Source of the DNA: Cercopithifilaria johnstoni
Taxonomy: Eukaryota; Nematoda; Chromadorea; Rhabditida; Onchocercidae
Direction: 5' to 3'
DNA: 64,000 nucleotides
Assembly (NCBI GenBank): GCA_916381525.1
Contig: CAKAEH010001292.1
Location: 1-64,000, forward strand
Below, one piece after another: positions 28,441-41,720 of the stretch (within the stretch, counting starts at the first letter, position 1; each line of letters starts with the position of its first letter). Under the pieces are notes generated by a model. The model had not been told where the DNA came from. It did no database searches and worked only from the letters and a program-made list of their open reading frames with translations. The translations under genes were made by a program, and so were the position numbers.

Positions 28441-29960
28441 TCTTACCTAAATGGGTGATGGGACGAGCATAGATAACAGGATTGCAAGCAGTGGCACAAA
28501 TGAGCTGGACATATCAACAATGGACAAACGACGAGAAGCGTATTCAAGGAGCAATTTAATAGAGCTTTGGTCAGGATGCTCTCTTCCTTTCCTCCCCTCA
28601 TCATCTTCTTGCTGCCATTCCCTGGCCTTGATTAAGGTACGATTGAGGAGCACACGGGTGTGGAGAATGCCATAACGTTCCCTCCCCCTCCCATCATCCC
28701 AAACTTCCGATCCACTCAGCCTCACCCATCTGGCCCCATGCAATCTTCTCAGTATGACCAAGCAATTCACCTTCCAAACGGAGAAACAGAGAAATACACA
28801 TGCATAAACCCATTTTACCAAATGCGCTGCATACTGTTTGCAGACGGTGGCATCCCTCTTTTCCCCTCTGACCCTTCAACAGAAATATTCTTGTTAAGCG
28901 GTTCCACTTCATCTCCACTACCACTCGCAAAAACCTCCGCATTTGACTGCTACCTAAAGATTCATTCTTATATATTCAAGTCAAAGTTGTGTGGGGTTCT
29001 GAGAATGGCATAATCCATGCAAATGCTTATCGATTCATTTCAGGTTTACTAGTGTGAGAGTGGAAGGAGAGGGAGGGTTCGGAGGTTTTGTTGCCAGCAG
29101 TTGGATGATTTATTCTGATAGTGTTGGACGATTGTAAACAAACAAATAGGGGAAGCAAAGTGTAAACAAAAAAATTAGTAATTGGAGAAGGATAGAGTAC
29201 AAAGCGACTCCTTTACAGGCACTAACTGCTTAAATGTGGGAAGTCAGACAAAGGAAAAAAGAAAATGGATTAATTGTGCCTTTGAGTGTAATTAGGATGG
29301 CGATTTGGATAAAATGATATCAAGTGGCTGGTAGCTTGCCAGGGATTTTGGTGGTGATGGTGGAGTAGTTTGTCTGACACTCTTGTAAATGTGTCCCACT
29401 TCACGATTGTGGACATGTATATATTGCAATTACTGCAATGGTGGACAAGAGAACTACGCAGTTACTACTACTACTACTGCTATGCAGGTGAAATGAAATA
29501 AAATAACTGAAAGTGACGAAGGAATGTGGATGCAATGGGATGCTGTCTCCAAGAAGTCTATCATGTATCTATCTATCCATTTATTCATTCTAATTCTTCT
29601 AATTCTGAATTCCCAATGCAGGCGGTGCACCTTGCTTGGCACCTCACTGGCTGCCTGCAATAGGGCTGCTTTCAACTACGGTGTGCTTCTTTTGAATTAG
29701 AGGCCTCAGGGGCAACTTTAATGCCTCAACGGCAACTTTAATGATTCGTTGGCCAGCTGGAGCATACAACCATCCATCCATCACGTGCATATATATATGC
29801 ATACACATACACATACACACGCACACTTATACACATGTGCTACGTCTCAAATCTTATCCTACCAATGTTTTCATATCGGAACTCTTCAGCTTCCTCCATC
29901 ACCCAATCAATTCCTGCTTTTATATCAGCTCATTTTTATGGACACCTGCGGTAAAATGAG
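28441..29960. other. GC-richer island, coding status unclear
   Basis: Base composition is visibly richer in G and C than the flanks. Between about 28447 and 29013 both strands are open over more than 110 codons: 28821-28447 on the minus strand, with TTG rather than ATG at its left end, and 28660-29013 on the plus strand, starting at GTG. Neither protein resembles a family I know. A 20-bp unit is repeated in tandem at 29703-29742, and CA/TA-rich sequence lies near 29788-29822. A conserved regulatory block is as likely as a gene. Confidence 0.35.
29703..29742. repeat. Two tandem copies of a 20-bp unit
   Basis: Copies at 29703-29722 and 29723-29742 differ at two positions and share GGCAACTTTAAT. 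Confidence 0.85.
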
Positions 29961-32900
29961 CTAGCATTGGGAGAACCTTTTTCCAGTATGCTTTCCATGC
30001 TTCTTACATGTGGATTGCAGTTGCTGCTACTGCTGTTGCTACAGTTGCTAATTCATTAATAGTGCATTTAATGGTTGCATAGCGTAGTGTAGCATGGCAA
30101 TTCAGATAAATACATTCTCATACAGATAAATACATTCTCCAACATCTCTTATTGTATACAGTATATTGACACACTAACAAACATATATCAAACACTTGTA
30201 TCCTATCCAGAAATATATACAACTTCTGCAAATAAGAAAGACTTCTTAAAAGCAATGAACAGCTATTTCAAATCATTACAAGGAATAGCATTGATGCAAG
30301 CAGTTTTCGCAAACAAACCGTACTATCACAAGAATCAGTAATACCGACCATTTGTAACGCTCCTACGATGTATGTGGCAATGTAGAAATGTTCAACTTAC
30401 GTAGCGGTAACATTCAATATCAAATACTTCTAGTAAAACAAACCAATGCAATGCAGAACACTGACAATTTTTCTGAGATGAAGTAGAAGACGACACTGAT
30501 CGCATTTCTTGAATTATCTCCATGTATGTAAATGTAATAGTTTTAAGTTTAAGAAGGTTTCTCCACCCCATCCTATTCATCAATTAAGATTCTATCTACT
30601 CTTCACTCTTCATGTGATATGGAGTTGATCCCTCGAAGGAGCAAATTGTGAACCGAAGGGTGCAATACTTACAATATTTGAAAATCATTTAGCAACTCTT
30701 CCTATCACTTCGGCTCTCTTTAAAATTAAATTAGAAAAATTACACTTTTTATCGTCATTCTTCACTACTTCTATATAATTCCAAACTTTTCCACCTCTTC
30801 ATTCTTACATTAGATGGTCCAAGTATTTACTTTAAACGAAGTATGAATAACGTCACATACAAATAAACAAGCAAAACGTACTAACAACAGGTGAGTGATG
30901 GCATACGGTAATCGCTAAAGGTAACTGGTTCCCAGTGGTCTGAGGTGTGTCGCCAATAACATAGTACGGTGGCTATTTTAATGGCTCTCTTTCATATTTC
31001 AAAATATTACAGAATATAAAAAACGGTCCTATTTTCAAAGTTCTAAATTATCTTTTTAAAATTATGATCAACAATGACTTTTGCCACTGTCTCATTGCAA
31101 TGAACTAATTCCTTCGTTAGTAGTGATAATCTCAACCCAGATATTCCGATAGCGAAAATGTGGAATTAAAATACCAAACAATAATTTTCAGATTGCTTAA
31201 ATTGAAGTAGAAAAATACTTCAAAAAATTAGAAAGAATATCGGCATTTATCCATCTCTACTACTACAAGAAAATCTGGACATATTAAAAAATACAGTGTG
31301 AAAGATGAAAGAAATTGGAGGCAAGGCTACTCAGATAACGACTATTTCAATTCCTATAAAATATTCGAACTAAATATCCTAAGATGTAATTCTGAAAAAA
31401 AAGCAATATCTATATGCCTAAAGATGCACAACTTACTATAAAGTGGATGGTCATTGAAGATCGAAATATTTCAAAGTTTCAAAGCAAAATTTCAAAGAGA
31501 AGCCAACCACTAATCCGGAACAAGCTGCTGTTTGTTAAAATGGCTATTATCATTTTTATTTGCTGACCTTTCCTCATTAAATATTCAAATGAATTTATTT
31601 CATAGTCCCTGGTGTTTCATCCTATGTGCCGGCAATGCCGCATTTCGGATAGGACATACTCCGACTGTCACTTCAAATAACCCATTGTACCTTTCTCTTC
31701 TTAATCCACAGTAACTAGAGAGACGGTGTTGGATAAATGCTCGGCGCTCATCCTAATCTATCATGAATGAACCCAATGCTCTCCCTTCTTCTGACCCTTC
31801 CTTGTCCCTTTTTTTAACCTATTCATATGCATAACTAAGTCCAACAAAATTGGTAGGTTGGATTAATCTAACGAACAATTGCATCCATTAGAAAACAATA
31901 AACTTTTGAAGTCTATCCAGAAATTTCCTCCTGAAATATTTAAGATTTTTGACAGCAAAGCAATTATTTCAAGAGCAAAACATATTAAAATCTATGTATT
32001 TCCATACATTTTCTCTGATATTCATAGCTTCTTTTAAATTGTATGCTATTAAAGATGATCACTGAAATCAAAACCAATACTGTAAGTGTAAATTTGTTTG
32101 TAAATTTGCTAATTACAACCTGATAATTATCACTACTAATTTTAGTGTTTTCACTATTGATTTTGATTTTCATAGAAGAACATGTAAAATAAAAATCATT
32201 TCTACCTGTATATTTCATCCCAACTATATTACCAAATCCATACTGAGAGAGCACGACCCCTAGTTAGAAAGAATTTTCTGCAACTCTTCAACTTGTTGTC
32301 ATTTTTCCTGCCGGAACGAACTTAACATTCTGTTATGAAGATTTTGTTACCAGTGATTACACAAATCAATACCAGCAGTATTTAAGTCTTAGGAAGACCT
32401 TCCTGCAGGTGTCAAATTATTTTTGGTTTGCTGATGTTAAATGAACCATAAAAAATTCTCATGGTCTTTTTATTTAAACATTTCTTAATAAGCTAATGAG
32501 GCGAACTGATTTCAGCTAATTGATAGAATTTTAACAGGATCAAAATGAAGTGATTGAATATTTCTTAAAGTTCATTAATTATTACTTTAAAAAATAACAA
32601 AGTTAAGAAATAATTGACTTGGGAACGTTTTATTCTTGTAGCGTGTCGTTTTTAGCATTTGAATAGCACGGGAGTGAAAAATGAGTGTGGTATACTGCGT
32701 GCATTCATCTATTCATCACTTTACAGAGTGAAATTACATGCTTACAATTTCAAATTAAAAAATAATAAGCGTAAAAAATGAGTAAAAACAAAATTTTCTC
32801 TTTACGTATGTTCGATGATGCATTTACCGCATTGGAACTGCTATGTAATCGTAACACAACAATGTCGCACGGCTAGAATGATTAATAGCTCATTGTTGAT

Positions 32901-33703
32901 CATCTTTTCTAAATCACTAAAACCGAGATGTTGTCAATTTGCCTGCCCACCTTTTACGAAAACATTTTAAGATACCAAAAACTCCGCACATCTTCTAACT
33001 CAGAGCGAAGAAAATTTCCTGATACTTTTTTCATATTATAAAAAAATCCGTATTGCATTATTTGAAAAATTCCTATTTTTAATACTTTTCTGGGGAATTC
33101 ACCGCTTCAGTAATTAATATGAGAAAATAACTGACCGTTATTCAAATCATAAATGGAGATGAAAATATCAATTAAGTTGGGGAAGTTAAGATAATTTGAC
33201 AGCTATGAGTGGGACTGATCATTCATAACGTTAGGTAACTAACTTCTCAGCGAGCTTACTGGTTATCGATTCTTTTAAACACATTATTTTTGCTGGCTCA
33301 TCTATTCATTTCACAAATAAAAATAATGTCGGATATGTTACCAATTTCTGATTTAATTTCCATGGAATTCACTTACAGCAATCAATTTAATAAACGCTCA
33401 TCCGCTTGAAAGATGGAACTTCGTCAGATAAGTTCGAACAGCGCTGTAAACTGGAATTGTGCCAATGTCATCACTTTGCAATATGTTACAATTTTTCGTC
33501 GATTGTTCTGTTGATGAGAGAAAAACATAATCAGTTAGCTTTATATTTTTAATATAAGCTCTACAAGTACAGAACAATGAACTTTCACGAAATTACGAAA
33601 TGAAATAACGAAGGAACGGTTCCTCTCAAAAACCGTTCCTTATTCGTTCTCCTTTTCAATTTGGAAAAATTAGTCCTTTGACAGAAAGAAGTGATGAAGC
33701 CTT
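29961..33703. other. Intergenic, nothing recognised
   Basis: AT-rich sequence with only short open frames. It holds a 20-bp-period duplication at 30103-30139 (CAGATAAATACATTCTC twice) and an 11-bp-stem hairpin at 33611-33641. I see no gene. Confidence 0.45.
33611..33641. repeat. Short inverted repeat (hairpin)
   Basis: AAGGAACGGTT at 33611-33621 pairs perfectly with AACCGTTCCTT at 33631-33641 around a 9-nt loop. Further pairing continues outward with a small bulge. Function unknown. Confidence 0.8.
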
Positions 33704-33831
33704 CTAATGATAAAAGGAGTAGTTAATCGTGACTGGTGCTACGAGCTCTTTCCAAAAGCCATCATTGAATGTTATACATCCGCCTATGGCATGAAGCGCA
33801 CAATGGAGTCCGCCCTCGATGACACCCGTAA
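33704..33831 (-). CDS. Orphan terminal exon candidate, unknown protein
   Basis: A good acceptor (TTATATTTCAG ending at 33832) opens a 128-nt segment in phase 1 that ends with TAG at 33706-33704. It encodes about 41 residues including GGLHCALHAIGGCITFNDGF. Codons are markedly less AT-biased than the flanks. A strong donor (CTATC|GTAAGTTG) lies about 220 bp upstream on this strand, near 34038, and could supply a matching phase through a 22-nt exon. A further open frame from ATG 34338 might be the 5' part. No family was recognised, and the opposite strand is also open here. Confidence 0.25.
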
Positions 33832-36188
33832 CTGAAATATAAACATCAATGAACTTCTTGGCCATTCATGTAATTACCATATTTATTGTAGAATTTGCAC
33901 CACTATTCGTTCTTTTTCTGTCATTATTCCAGTTTAACTTCATTATTCAATCGTCCAGTAGAAGCACTGCTTGTGTTGGTCAAGACCGAATTTATACCTA
34001 TACATCACTTTTTCAAATTTTTAAAATAAATCAACTTACGATAGTGGGCCCTTATATTTATCTAGCCAACAGAACCACGAACAATTTCTCTTTTTTCATT
34101 AACAGAGCCTTAAAATTTGTTGTATTTTCTAAATTTATCCTTCAAAACAACTATTTAGAAAAAAATTTTGTTTTCTCATAAAGGCTGATATATTAAATTT
34201 AACTTTTAATAATTGAACTTGCGATTTGCACTGATACAACAGTTCGTCTGTCATCGTTTTTTTTAAATCATTTTCGGATAAATTTGCTTGCTTTCGCAAT
34301 ATCTCCTTGTTTGTAATATCTGTTATTTGCCAATACATTTATAGTTCGGCCAGTATCGTCAATGTAAAAGGTTTGAAAATTGGTCATATATAGTTGAAGT
34401 CTCCTCCATTTAAAATATATTCTAATCAATTAAAGTGAACTTATCACAGATCATGATCAGCTTAACGAGCGAAAATGCTTTCAGTAATGTTTTCACACGA
34501 AATCTGTTCTATTCTATTATAACATTACACAGCATTGATTACCAGCAGTTCTATGATTAAACCGATTTTGTAAAAAATAGATCGAAATGCCTACGTGGTG
34601 TAGATGAACAAACAAGTAAGCTTCAATAGAGAATGAGATATCAGATGCACCAAATATGGATACTATCAAAAATCCGTTAAAATATGCTTTAGTTTGCCGC
34701 AAGAAGATGATATTTTTTGTAAATTTTGGTTTTACCAGAATAGGCTTAAAAGTTATGGTGAAAAAGTTTTTATTATGAATTTTGTAAAGGTATATTATGT
34801 GAGTGAAATTAAAAAGCGTATATATACAACCAGCAGATGCATTCAATTCATAATCACTGCAACACTTACGACAAATTGAGATATTGGGTTTATTTTCAAT
34901 ATGATTTAAAATTGCAAATCCCTTCACTTAATATGTATTTCAGCAATGAATATTTGAAGGAAGCTGGAGTTGCATATAGAGAAATTTTATTGTCGAATTT
35001 AGTGTGAGGGGAAGTTTAACATTTCGAAATGCTTTTTATTAAAAAAAAAAGGAAATATAGAGAAGTTCGTTATCGCACTAATCAAATACTGAATTAATAC
35101 AGTAAATGTAAAATGATGCAATCATCAAAATTTGCTCTTTACACAGAAAATATCGAAAAGTCAAAAGCCTAATTTTCAGTAACAGTGTATTCAGAATTTT
35201 ATCATATCTTAGTTCCCAAGAAACGATGCATTTATCATTATACATTATTTCTAGTGAATCATATTTCTAATAACTTTCTCATTGCGAACAAAGTTATCAC
35301 AGTACACCTTCGACTCATCGATTATCATTGCTGCTGTCTTTGATGATTAAATTTTGAAAAAAAATCGAACCTCTATCAGAAATCGAGAACTTCAACATGA
35401 AAATTATAACGAGATTTGAGAAGATATTAAAAGAGAAAATCAGTCAACGCATTCTGATTACACTCAATTCTCTGCAGTTAGTGTAGATTAATGATGATAT
35501 TTTAAGAGTTTGTTAAAGTCTTCAAACCCAAAATCATTGAGAGACACTACACTAGCCTATTTTGAAAACTTAGGTGAACACGGTTATCCGTTTTGTTTTT
35601 TTGTTTTTTAACCTGTCCTCCTAATCCATATTCTCTTCTTTCACAAAAGATAATCTATGTTTATCACCACCGATAACATTAAAGAACTTGCAAAAATTTT
35701 CTTTCAGTACCCGCTTTTTCAGTCTAATCAAAAAATGCACCAAATAAATTGTAATTATGTAACTATATTGTTCAGTATAAATGATCTAATTACTCATTCA
35801 TCAAACTTCATATACTTCGTAAATGGTATGCGAAAAAAATTAAGGTTTAAATTCAATCTAAATGTGTTGGAGAGGACAGTTATATACCTCCTAAAATTCA
35901 TGTGGAATACATGGCTTTATTGTCAGATTAATGCGTATGACTCAAATTAATGCATCAAATAAGGGGATGTGCAATTAAAACTTTTTCTATCTTCTATAAT
36001 AGTTTTATCGTTAGAATTAGAGGATGGCTTAGAAAAGGAGGGAGAGATCCATTCCAGCTTTACCACGCTTATCTTCTCTTTCATCAAGCAGTGACTCATT
36101 CCTGTTTGGGAGGGTTATCTATGGAAACAGCACATTCATACGCATTCATATAACTGTGTGTTGTTGTAGAACCATTTGATGAGATGGG

Positions 36189-36211
36189 ATATATATATAT
36201 ATATATATATA
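36189..36211. repeat. (AT)n microsatellite
   Basis: Uninterrupted alternating AT tract of roughly 22 bases. Confidence 0.9.
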
Positions 36212-39123
36212 ATAGCCAAATAAATGTAAAAGCATTGGCGGTAAAGAAAGCCATTTCCTCCTGTCCATTACAGCAGATTCATTTGCGCAAATAACTGCCT
36301 ACTTTTTACCCTCAAAACATATCTGACGTCAAACGTCAAGATATATGAATCAAGATCAAGATATATGGAATCAGTAAGCAGTAGTGAATTGATGAGCGTC
36401 AATATGAAACTACCATAATATTATGATAAATAAGACGATGATGTTCTGCGGTGTAATCTCGAACTGGAGCCATTCAACGTTCAAACATGCAAAAGCACGC
36501 GTATAAACAAATTTTTTACATCATCAAAATGCATGTTGCTAATAAAAAGGTCTAATTGTCGTCTGTTAGTTGAATAAATCGCATTAGTACAGATCGCAAA
36601 TGGAAACATCGATCCATACTAATGCCTGTTCAATAAATTCGACTGCTGAACCAGCAACACACTTCACATTTCAGTATATTGAGAAGACATTAATTACCCC
36701 GACAAGCGTTGAACAACGGCGAAAGTAATTAGAATTTCGAGCTTTTGACATATTAATTATCAACTTCAGGAATCAATATAGTTTGTATTCCGCATTGGGC
36801 ACATTTTTCTTTGCTTCAAAATGAAAGATAATTTACATTTCAAGTTAAAATGTAATGCACTAAGAATTTACAAAGAATAGGAGCATTTTAGAACTTTTGA
36901 GCCGCTCAACATCCAACAATTCATTTCGCTTGTTTTGGTTCCTGTAATCCACCGGGAATAGATTTTGAAGTAAAACTAAACTGATGCATTTGATTGATTG
37001 ACGATTTGGTTTGGAAGCTGGCAATTGAATTCAGTACGCCTCTCAGAAGAACGCATAGATTTGTGTCTGTCCGTATGCATCACTCCTACTCATCTTCAAT
37101 GACAGATTTCAATGAGGCTCTCGGCAATTTTTGATGCTTCAGAAATTGAAATGCAGTGCTGCACTGCGAAATGATCCCAGCGGTCACATTTATGTCTGTC
37201 TTAGTTCGTTGATACACTCATGGGATTCACGGTTCTAAGAAGAAATCCAGAAACTGGCAAAGACAACGATGATATCCACAATTCCGCTTATTAGCCAGGC
37301 CAGATACCATCCTCACACTACTAGATATCTTAGCTACATGAACAGGGATGTCCTACATTCAATATGAAAAAAATCAACTTTAAACTGCATTAAATGAGAA
37401 GCATAAGGTACTTAATTAATTGATTTAAATACACAAAAAAGACTGATCGTGCAAATATTTAAAGGCATGTATTTATAAACGATATGTACCCAGAATCCAT
37501 CAAGTTCTACTTTCAATAACGCTGCTGTCTCGAAAGTACGCATTTAAAACTTTGTAGTCCAAGTGAAAAAACAGAAAAATTCACGGAGTGCACGAATACC
37601 GTTTTCTTCTCATAAATAAATATCATGAAAAAGTAAAAAGTATGTTATTGATCGCTTATGGCATTTATTGATCAAAATGGACACTAACGAATGCAACATT
37701 ACATTTTTCGATACGCTTGGCAATCACATTGCTTATTAAAAATTTCAGCAATTATTTTTGAATTTTTGTTTCCATCAACCCTATTTAGAGTTTAACTTCA
37801 CTCATTACAGTTATTGCGCATTGGAATCTTCATGATACAGTCATTAATACAGTGATAACTTGGAGATCTTAGTAACTGTTGCTGTCCAAAAACTTTAGGT
37901 AGAAATGAATTGATTATCAGAGAACTGATATAAAATAACCAATTATAATTATGTGAAGCATTCATTCTTTGTAATCCTTACTTTGAATGGGTTGAAGGCA
38001 TGTAGGAAAAGAAGACTAGAAGAGATGAGATGAAGAAATTATTAATAGGTATGTTATAATGGTATAGTATTGCAGAATCAATTCACGTCGAAAACCAGTG
38101 TTATGTGGATCGCCGACAACGGTAAATACGCAGCAGAGGAAATAGAAGGGCAAAGGAAAAGGAAAGAGGAGCGGATAATGTTGTTGAAAAACGCAAATAA
38201 ATGAAAGGCAGAATGATTGTAATTAAGGCCGTTCTGAGATTGCATTGCTTGTCAGTTCCTTTCTATTAAAGCTCGTTCTTAACTTTCGAAACCGGAACTG
38301 ATTTCGTGCATATGAAACGAAACACAAGCATCTGGTAGCAGTGCATGTTGATGGAATGAAGATGATATTTTGTGTGCGTTGATTGGCCAGTTGTTGAATT
38401 TCTGAATTTTGGCTATGAATTGCATCTAAACAGACCGCATTGTGAGCTTGTTTCCGGCTTACACTTCACATTTCGTGAAAATTTCAAGCTAGAATATGGT
38501 AGTCTGCAGGGACTTCCGGGACATACACAAACGATAGTTTAGAACAATTGTCCAGTACACTGCTCAATTTCAAAAGAGATTTTTATCTATCAATTTTAAT
38601 TTATTTATCCGTATGAATTTCAGGATTCGAATTATCACAAATTACCATGCTTTCCTGTGTTGAAGACCAGTTCAACAATCACCATTTTTTTGAGGCCTGT
38701 TTATCAACAGTAGCAGGGATCCTGAAAAATAAACGGTCCAGAGTTGATAATACATACGATTAATAAATCCATATTTAACAACAATATTTCCAGTCGAATA
38801 TGATAGGAATAAGGAAAGTAAAATTCTGTAAACGAGTATTTAAATCATTCTTGATACTAATTACATGTGAAACAATTCAGCTGAAACAACAAACAACGAG
38901 ACCTTAGAACTGCAATGGTTTACCGCAGAAGAAAATTTGCCCCATTAGAGTTAATAGTTCAAGTCCTTTTAGGAACTTACGTCTTGTCATCTGTTACTTG
39001 TTCGTTATTGTCATCGAAATATAACTGAGAGTCATAAGAAGTCCTGTGCAAACCCCGATTCAGTTAAAATTTGTTAACATATTGAAATGTTCAATGTTGC
39101 CAAAAACCCTCCTTTCATACTTC

Positions 39124-39150
39124 AAGGAAGGTTTCATTTAAACCTTCCTT
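39124..39150. repeat. Perfect 11-bp hairpin upstream of rpl-33
   Basis: AAGGAAGGTTT at 39124-39134 and AAACCTTCCTT at 39140-39150 are perfect reverse complements with a 5-nt loop. The function is unknown. Confidence 0.85.
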
Positions 39151-39742
39151 CCCCTTAATAAATCTCGAAAATTGAGTCTGAATGATCCAAAAAATGCAAA
39201 CTGATGCCTCACATATACTAAGGACCAACCAATCCTTCGACTCTTCTGACTTCAAAAAGAAAGTTTGCACAAAACCTGCCCTCACCCAAACTTCTCTTGG
39301 ACGGTATATTAGTTAAAGGATCGGCTGATGTAGGCTACGGCGGCTGGTCATTGTGAAAATAATCCTACTCTTTCAGCGAACTACGGTTGATGTCCTCGGT
39401 AGGTGATTGGTGACGGGGAGTGAGGGGTAGAAGGTGTTCAAGGCCATCCATTGTATCATAGTATATAGAATATGCTACTGCCACGGACAAGGCGGGTTTT
39501 CCGCACGGTCAAATTCCGTTAGCACTGGACAGTATCAGTCGGTATTTCACGGTTAGTCACTGTCTTCACTTTATCAACGTGCTATACGTATGGGAGCGGT
39601 GGAACAAGCGCGTTTGTGTTTTGGATAGTGGTTGCAGAGGTTTATTGTTATTTTGTAGATCTTGGTTTAATGTGTGCATGTATTTAAGGAAGTTGATTTG
39701 TTGTAAATTCTGTTATAGCGTGGCGTGGCTGGAGTTGTTGGG

Positions 39743-41033
39743 ATGAAAATGAACGAAAGTCAAACAGTGAGACAGCAGGGTCCTAAGCCTGCTGGCAGGT
39801 ACTTTTATTTGTTTCCTAAATAAAGTAGCCTAACATTTGCCTCATCGGTGGTGATACGTGTTTCGATACGTATGCTCTGTTCGTTGCAGTAGGTATAAGA
39901 AATCTTTACTTTCGTATCAGTGACGCACTGACAACTGGAGCTCAGTGCTACTGAATGTACTATTGTCCAAGATTTATCTCTTCATGAAATTACTGTTGCT
40001 GTGTAAAAAATATGAGTTGGTATCATACTTAGTTGTATCAAATTACTGAAAATCGCCTTCAATGTTCTTGTTATTGCTATGATTTTATGATAGATTATAT
40101 GTGAAAGCAGTATTTGCTGGCTATAAACGTTCGCAGCGAAATCAGCGTGAACATACATCACTTCTAAAACTGGACGGAGTTTACAACAAAAAAGATGCTC
40201 ATTGGTGCGTTTCTCACTGCACTCACAGTACTTTTAATCTTTCATAAATTTACTATATTATATGCATTTCAAGAAGTTGGACATTTTGTTCCGAATTTGG
40301 AACTTGGACATTTTGTTCCACTGCAGAAAATGTAGTTGGTTAATGTAGACATTAAATGCGATTGTTTCTTCATCGAGAATTTCCTTCATTGAGTGGAGAT
40401 GCGACCCTAATTCTGCTCTTTGTCACGTGTCCTAATTCTGCTGTTGTCAAGTGAGTTAGAATTAGGACGCTGCAACGTAGTGTTGTTATGAAGCTATATT
40501 GGAATTAGATTTGTGGGGCCTGTAGTTGGAAGTAGATTTCAAATAAGTAATATCAAATTTTGGCTTATTTTGTCAATTCTACTTTGAACATTATTTTTAG
40601 GTATGTGGGGAAAAGAGTTCTCTATGTTTATAAAGCACATAAAAAAACAAGAGTGCACGGCAAAACACCAAGTCGCGTACGAGCAATATGGGGAAGAATA
40701 ACTCGAGTACATGGCAATGTGGGTACAGTGAAAGCAAAGTTTTGCAGAAATCTCCCGCCAAAAGCGATGGGCAAACGTGTGCGCGTGGTAAGACAAAATA
40801 TTAAATAAGTTGTCGTCTTAATCATTGTACAATCGAAATTCACAAACGCATCTATGGCTATCAAATGCGGAAATTTTGAGAGCTTAATTATTCATAGCGA
40901 CGGCTATAAAAGTGTCGGATCATTTGAAAACAAGTTTATTCGGCCGTTGAAAGTAAATACTTTTACTGTCGGCATCATTTTCATTTTTTGCACTACAGTT
41001 GTTTTTTAGATGCTGTACCCTTCAAATATTTGA
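39743..41033 (+). CDS. rpl-33: 60S ribosomal protein eL33 (L35A)
   Basis: Structural protein of the large cytosolic ribosomal subunit. The exons are 39743-39798, 40094-40204, 40601-40787 and 41010-41033, giving 125 residues in frame, the usual family length. The protein contains GRLYVKAVFAGYKRSQRNQ, REHTSLLKLDGVYNKKDA, YVGKRVLYVYKAHKK and AIWGRITRVHGNVGTVKAKF. Reading past 40787 would give a stop after VVRQNIK, but the base after GTG is a good donor (GTAAGA). The fourth exon, only 24 nt, supplies MLYPSNI and a stop, matching the invariant LYPSxI end of the family. An AATAAA polyadenylation signal lies at 41097-41102. A likely spliced-leader acceptor ends at 39718. Intron 2 holds local repeats and a hairpin. 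Confidence 0.97.
40429..40468. repeat. Hairpin in rpl-33 intron 2
   Basis: GTCCTAATTCT (40429-40439) is a perfect inverted repeat of AGAATTAGGAC (40458-40468) with an 18-nt loop. A third copy of CCTAATTCTGCT lies just upstream at 40406. A second direct repeat, TTGGACATTTTGTTCC, occurs twice at about 40276-40318. Ribosomal-protein introns often host snoRNAs, but I could not find convincing C/D or H/ACA boxes. Confidence 0.6.
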
Positions 41034-41720
41034 AAGAAACATGAAGCACGGACGCAGTTTTGATTGTTGTTATTTTCTGTTCAATTTTCGGAAAAGAATA
41101 AATTTTTAATGTTTGATTCTGTGGGTAACATATTAATGTTGCATCTACTACAAATGTTATTTTGTTTCTCATTAGGCTGATTTCATTCCTTATCACTTAT
41201 CATCCGGGAGCCTATATCTTTATCTTAATGGTGGAGATTTCTGCTTGATATTCTACAAGACTTGTAAAAGGATTTGATAAGCCTTCATGAGATTTTACAG
41301 GTTAGTAACGGTGGTGTGATTCAATATGTGGGCTTAGTCTCTTAGATGTATAATCCGAGCTTTCAGTTTTGGGTTTAGGAAGCCAGATACAAAGTTTAAA
41401 CTTGGCAGAGTATGGCTCCGGTGCAACGGACGACGAGAAGTCGACCAGTTGGTTTAAGCTCACATCGTCATCATTTTGGCACGATGATGAGTCGTCAGCA
41501 AGTTCGTTCGTAATATTTTTGTGTTGAAAAATTAGGTGGTAGATTGATAATCGTGTTTTGGACATAGTCTTTTTAAGGATGGAGAAAAGCGTGTTGCAAA
41601 ATTTAAATAGTGTAATTTATCCTGGTGAAGAAATGTTTGTTTAGTAACAGTTACGGAAGGACATCACGTAAGTTGTATCTGCATTACGAGAAGATAGCAT
41701 AATATGCTTATCATTATTTG

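Larger units (their letters stand above)
34339..39742. other. Intergenic, upstream of rpl-33
   Basis: No gene recognised. It contains an AT microsatellite (about 36189-36211), a run of A at 35041-35050 and a hairpin at 39124-39150. A short ATG-less open segment at about 37003-37134 reads FSTPLRRTHRFVSVRMHH but lacks splice signals. The last few hundred bases presumably hold the rpl-33 promoter. A likely spliced-leader acceptor (CTGTTATAG) ends at 39718, 24 bases before the start codon. Confidence 0.45.

Noticed and set aside
34517..34927. 136-codon minus-strand frame ending NHRTAGNQCCVML
   Set aside because: The end faintly recalls AMOP-type QCC motifs, but the rest has no matching cysteines or order, it starts at GTG just after a stop, and a strong internal donor interrupts it.
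37003..37134. ATG-less open segment with FSTPLRRTHRFVSVRMHH
   Set aside because: No acceptor, no start codon and no neighbouring exons; kept only as a note.
40788..40808. Continuation of rpl-33 exon 3 to a stop after VVRQNIK
   Set aside because: The sequence after GTG is a good donor, and a downstream 24-nt exon gives the family-specific LYPSNI end with correct phase.
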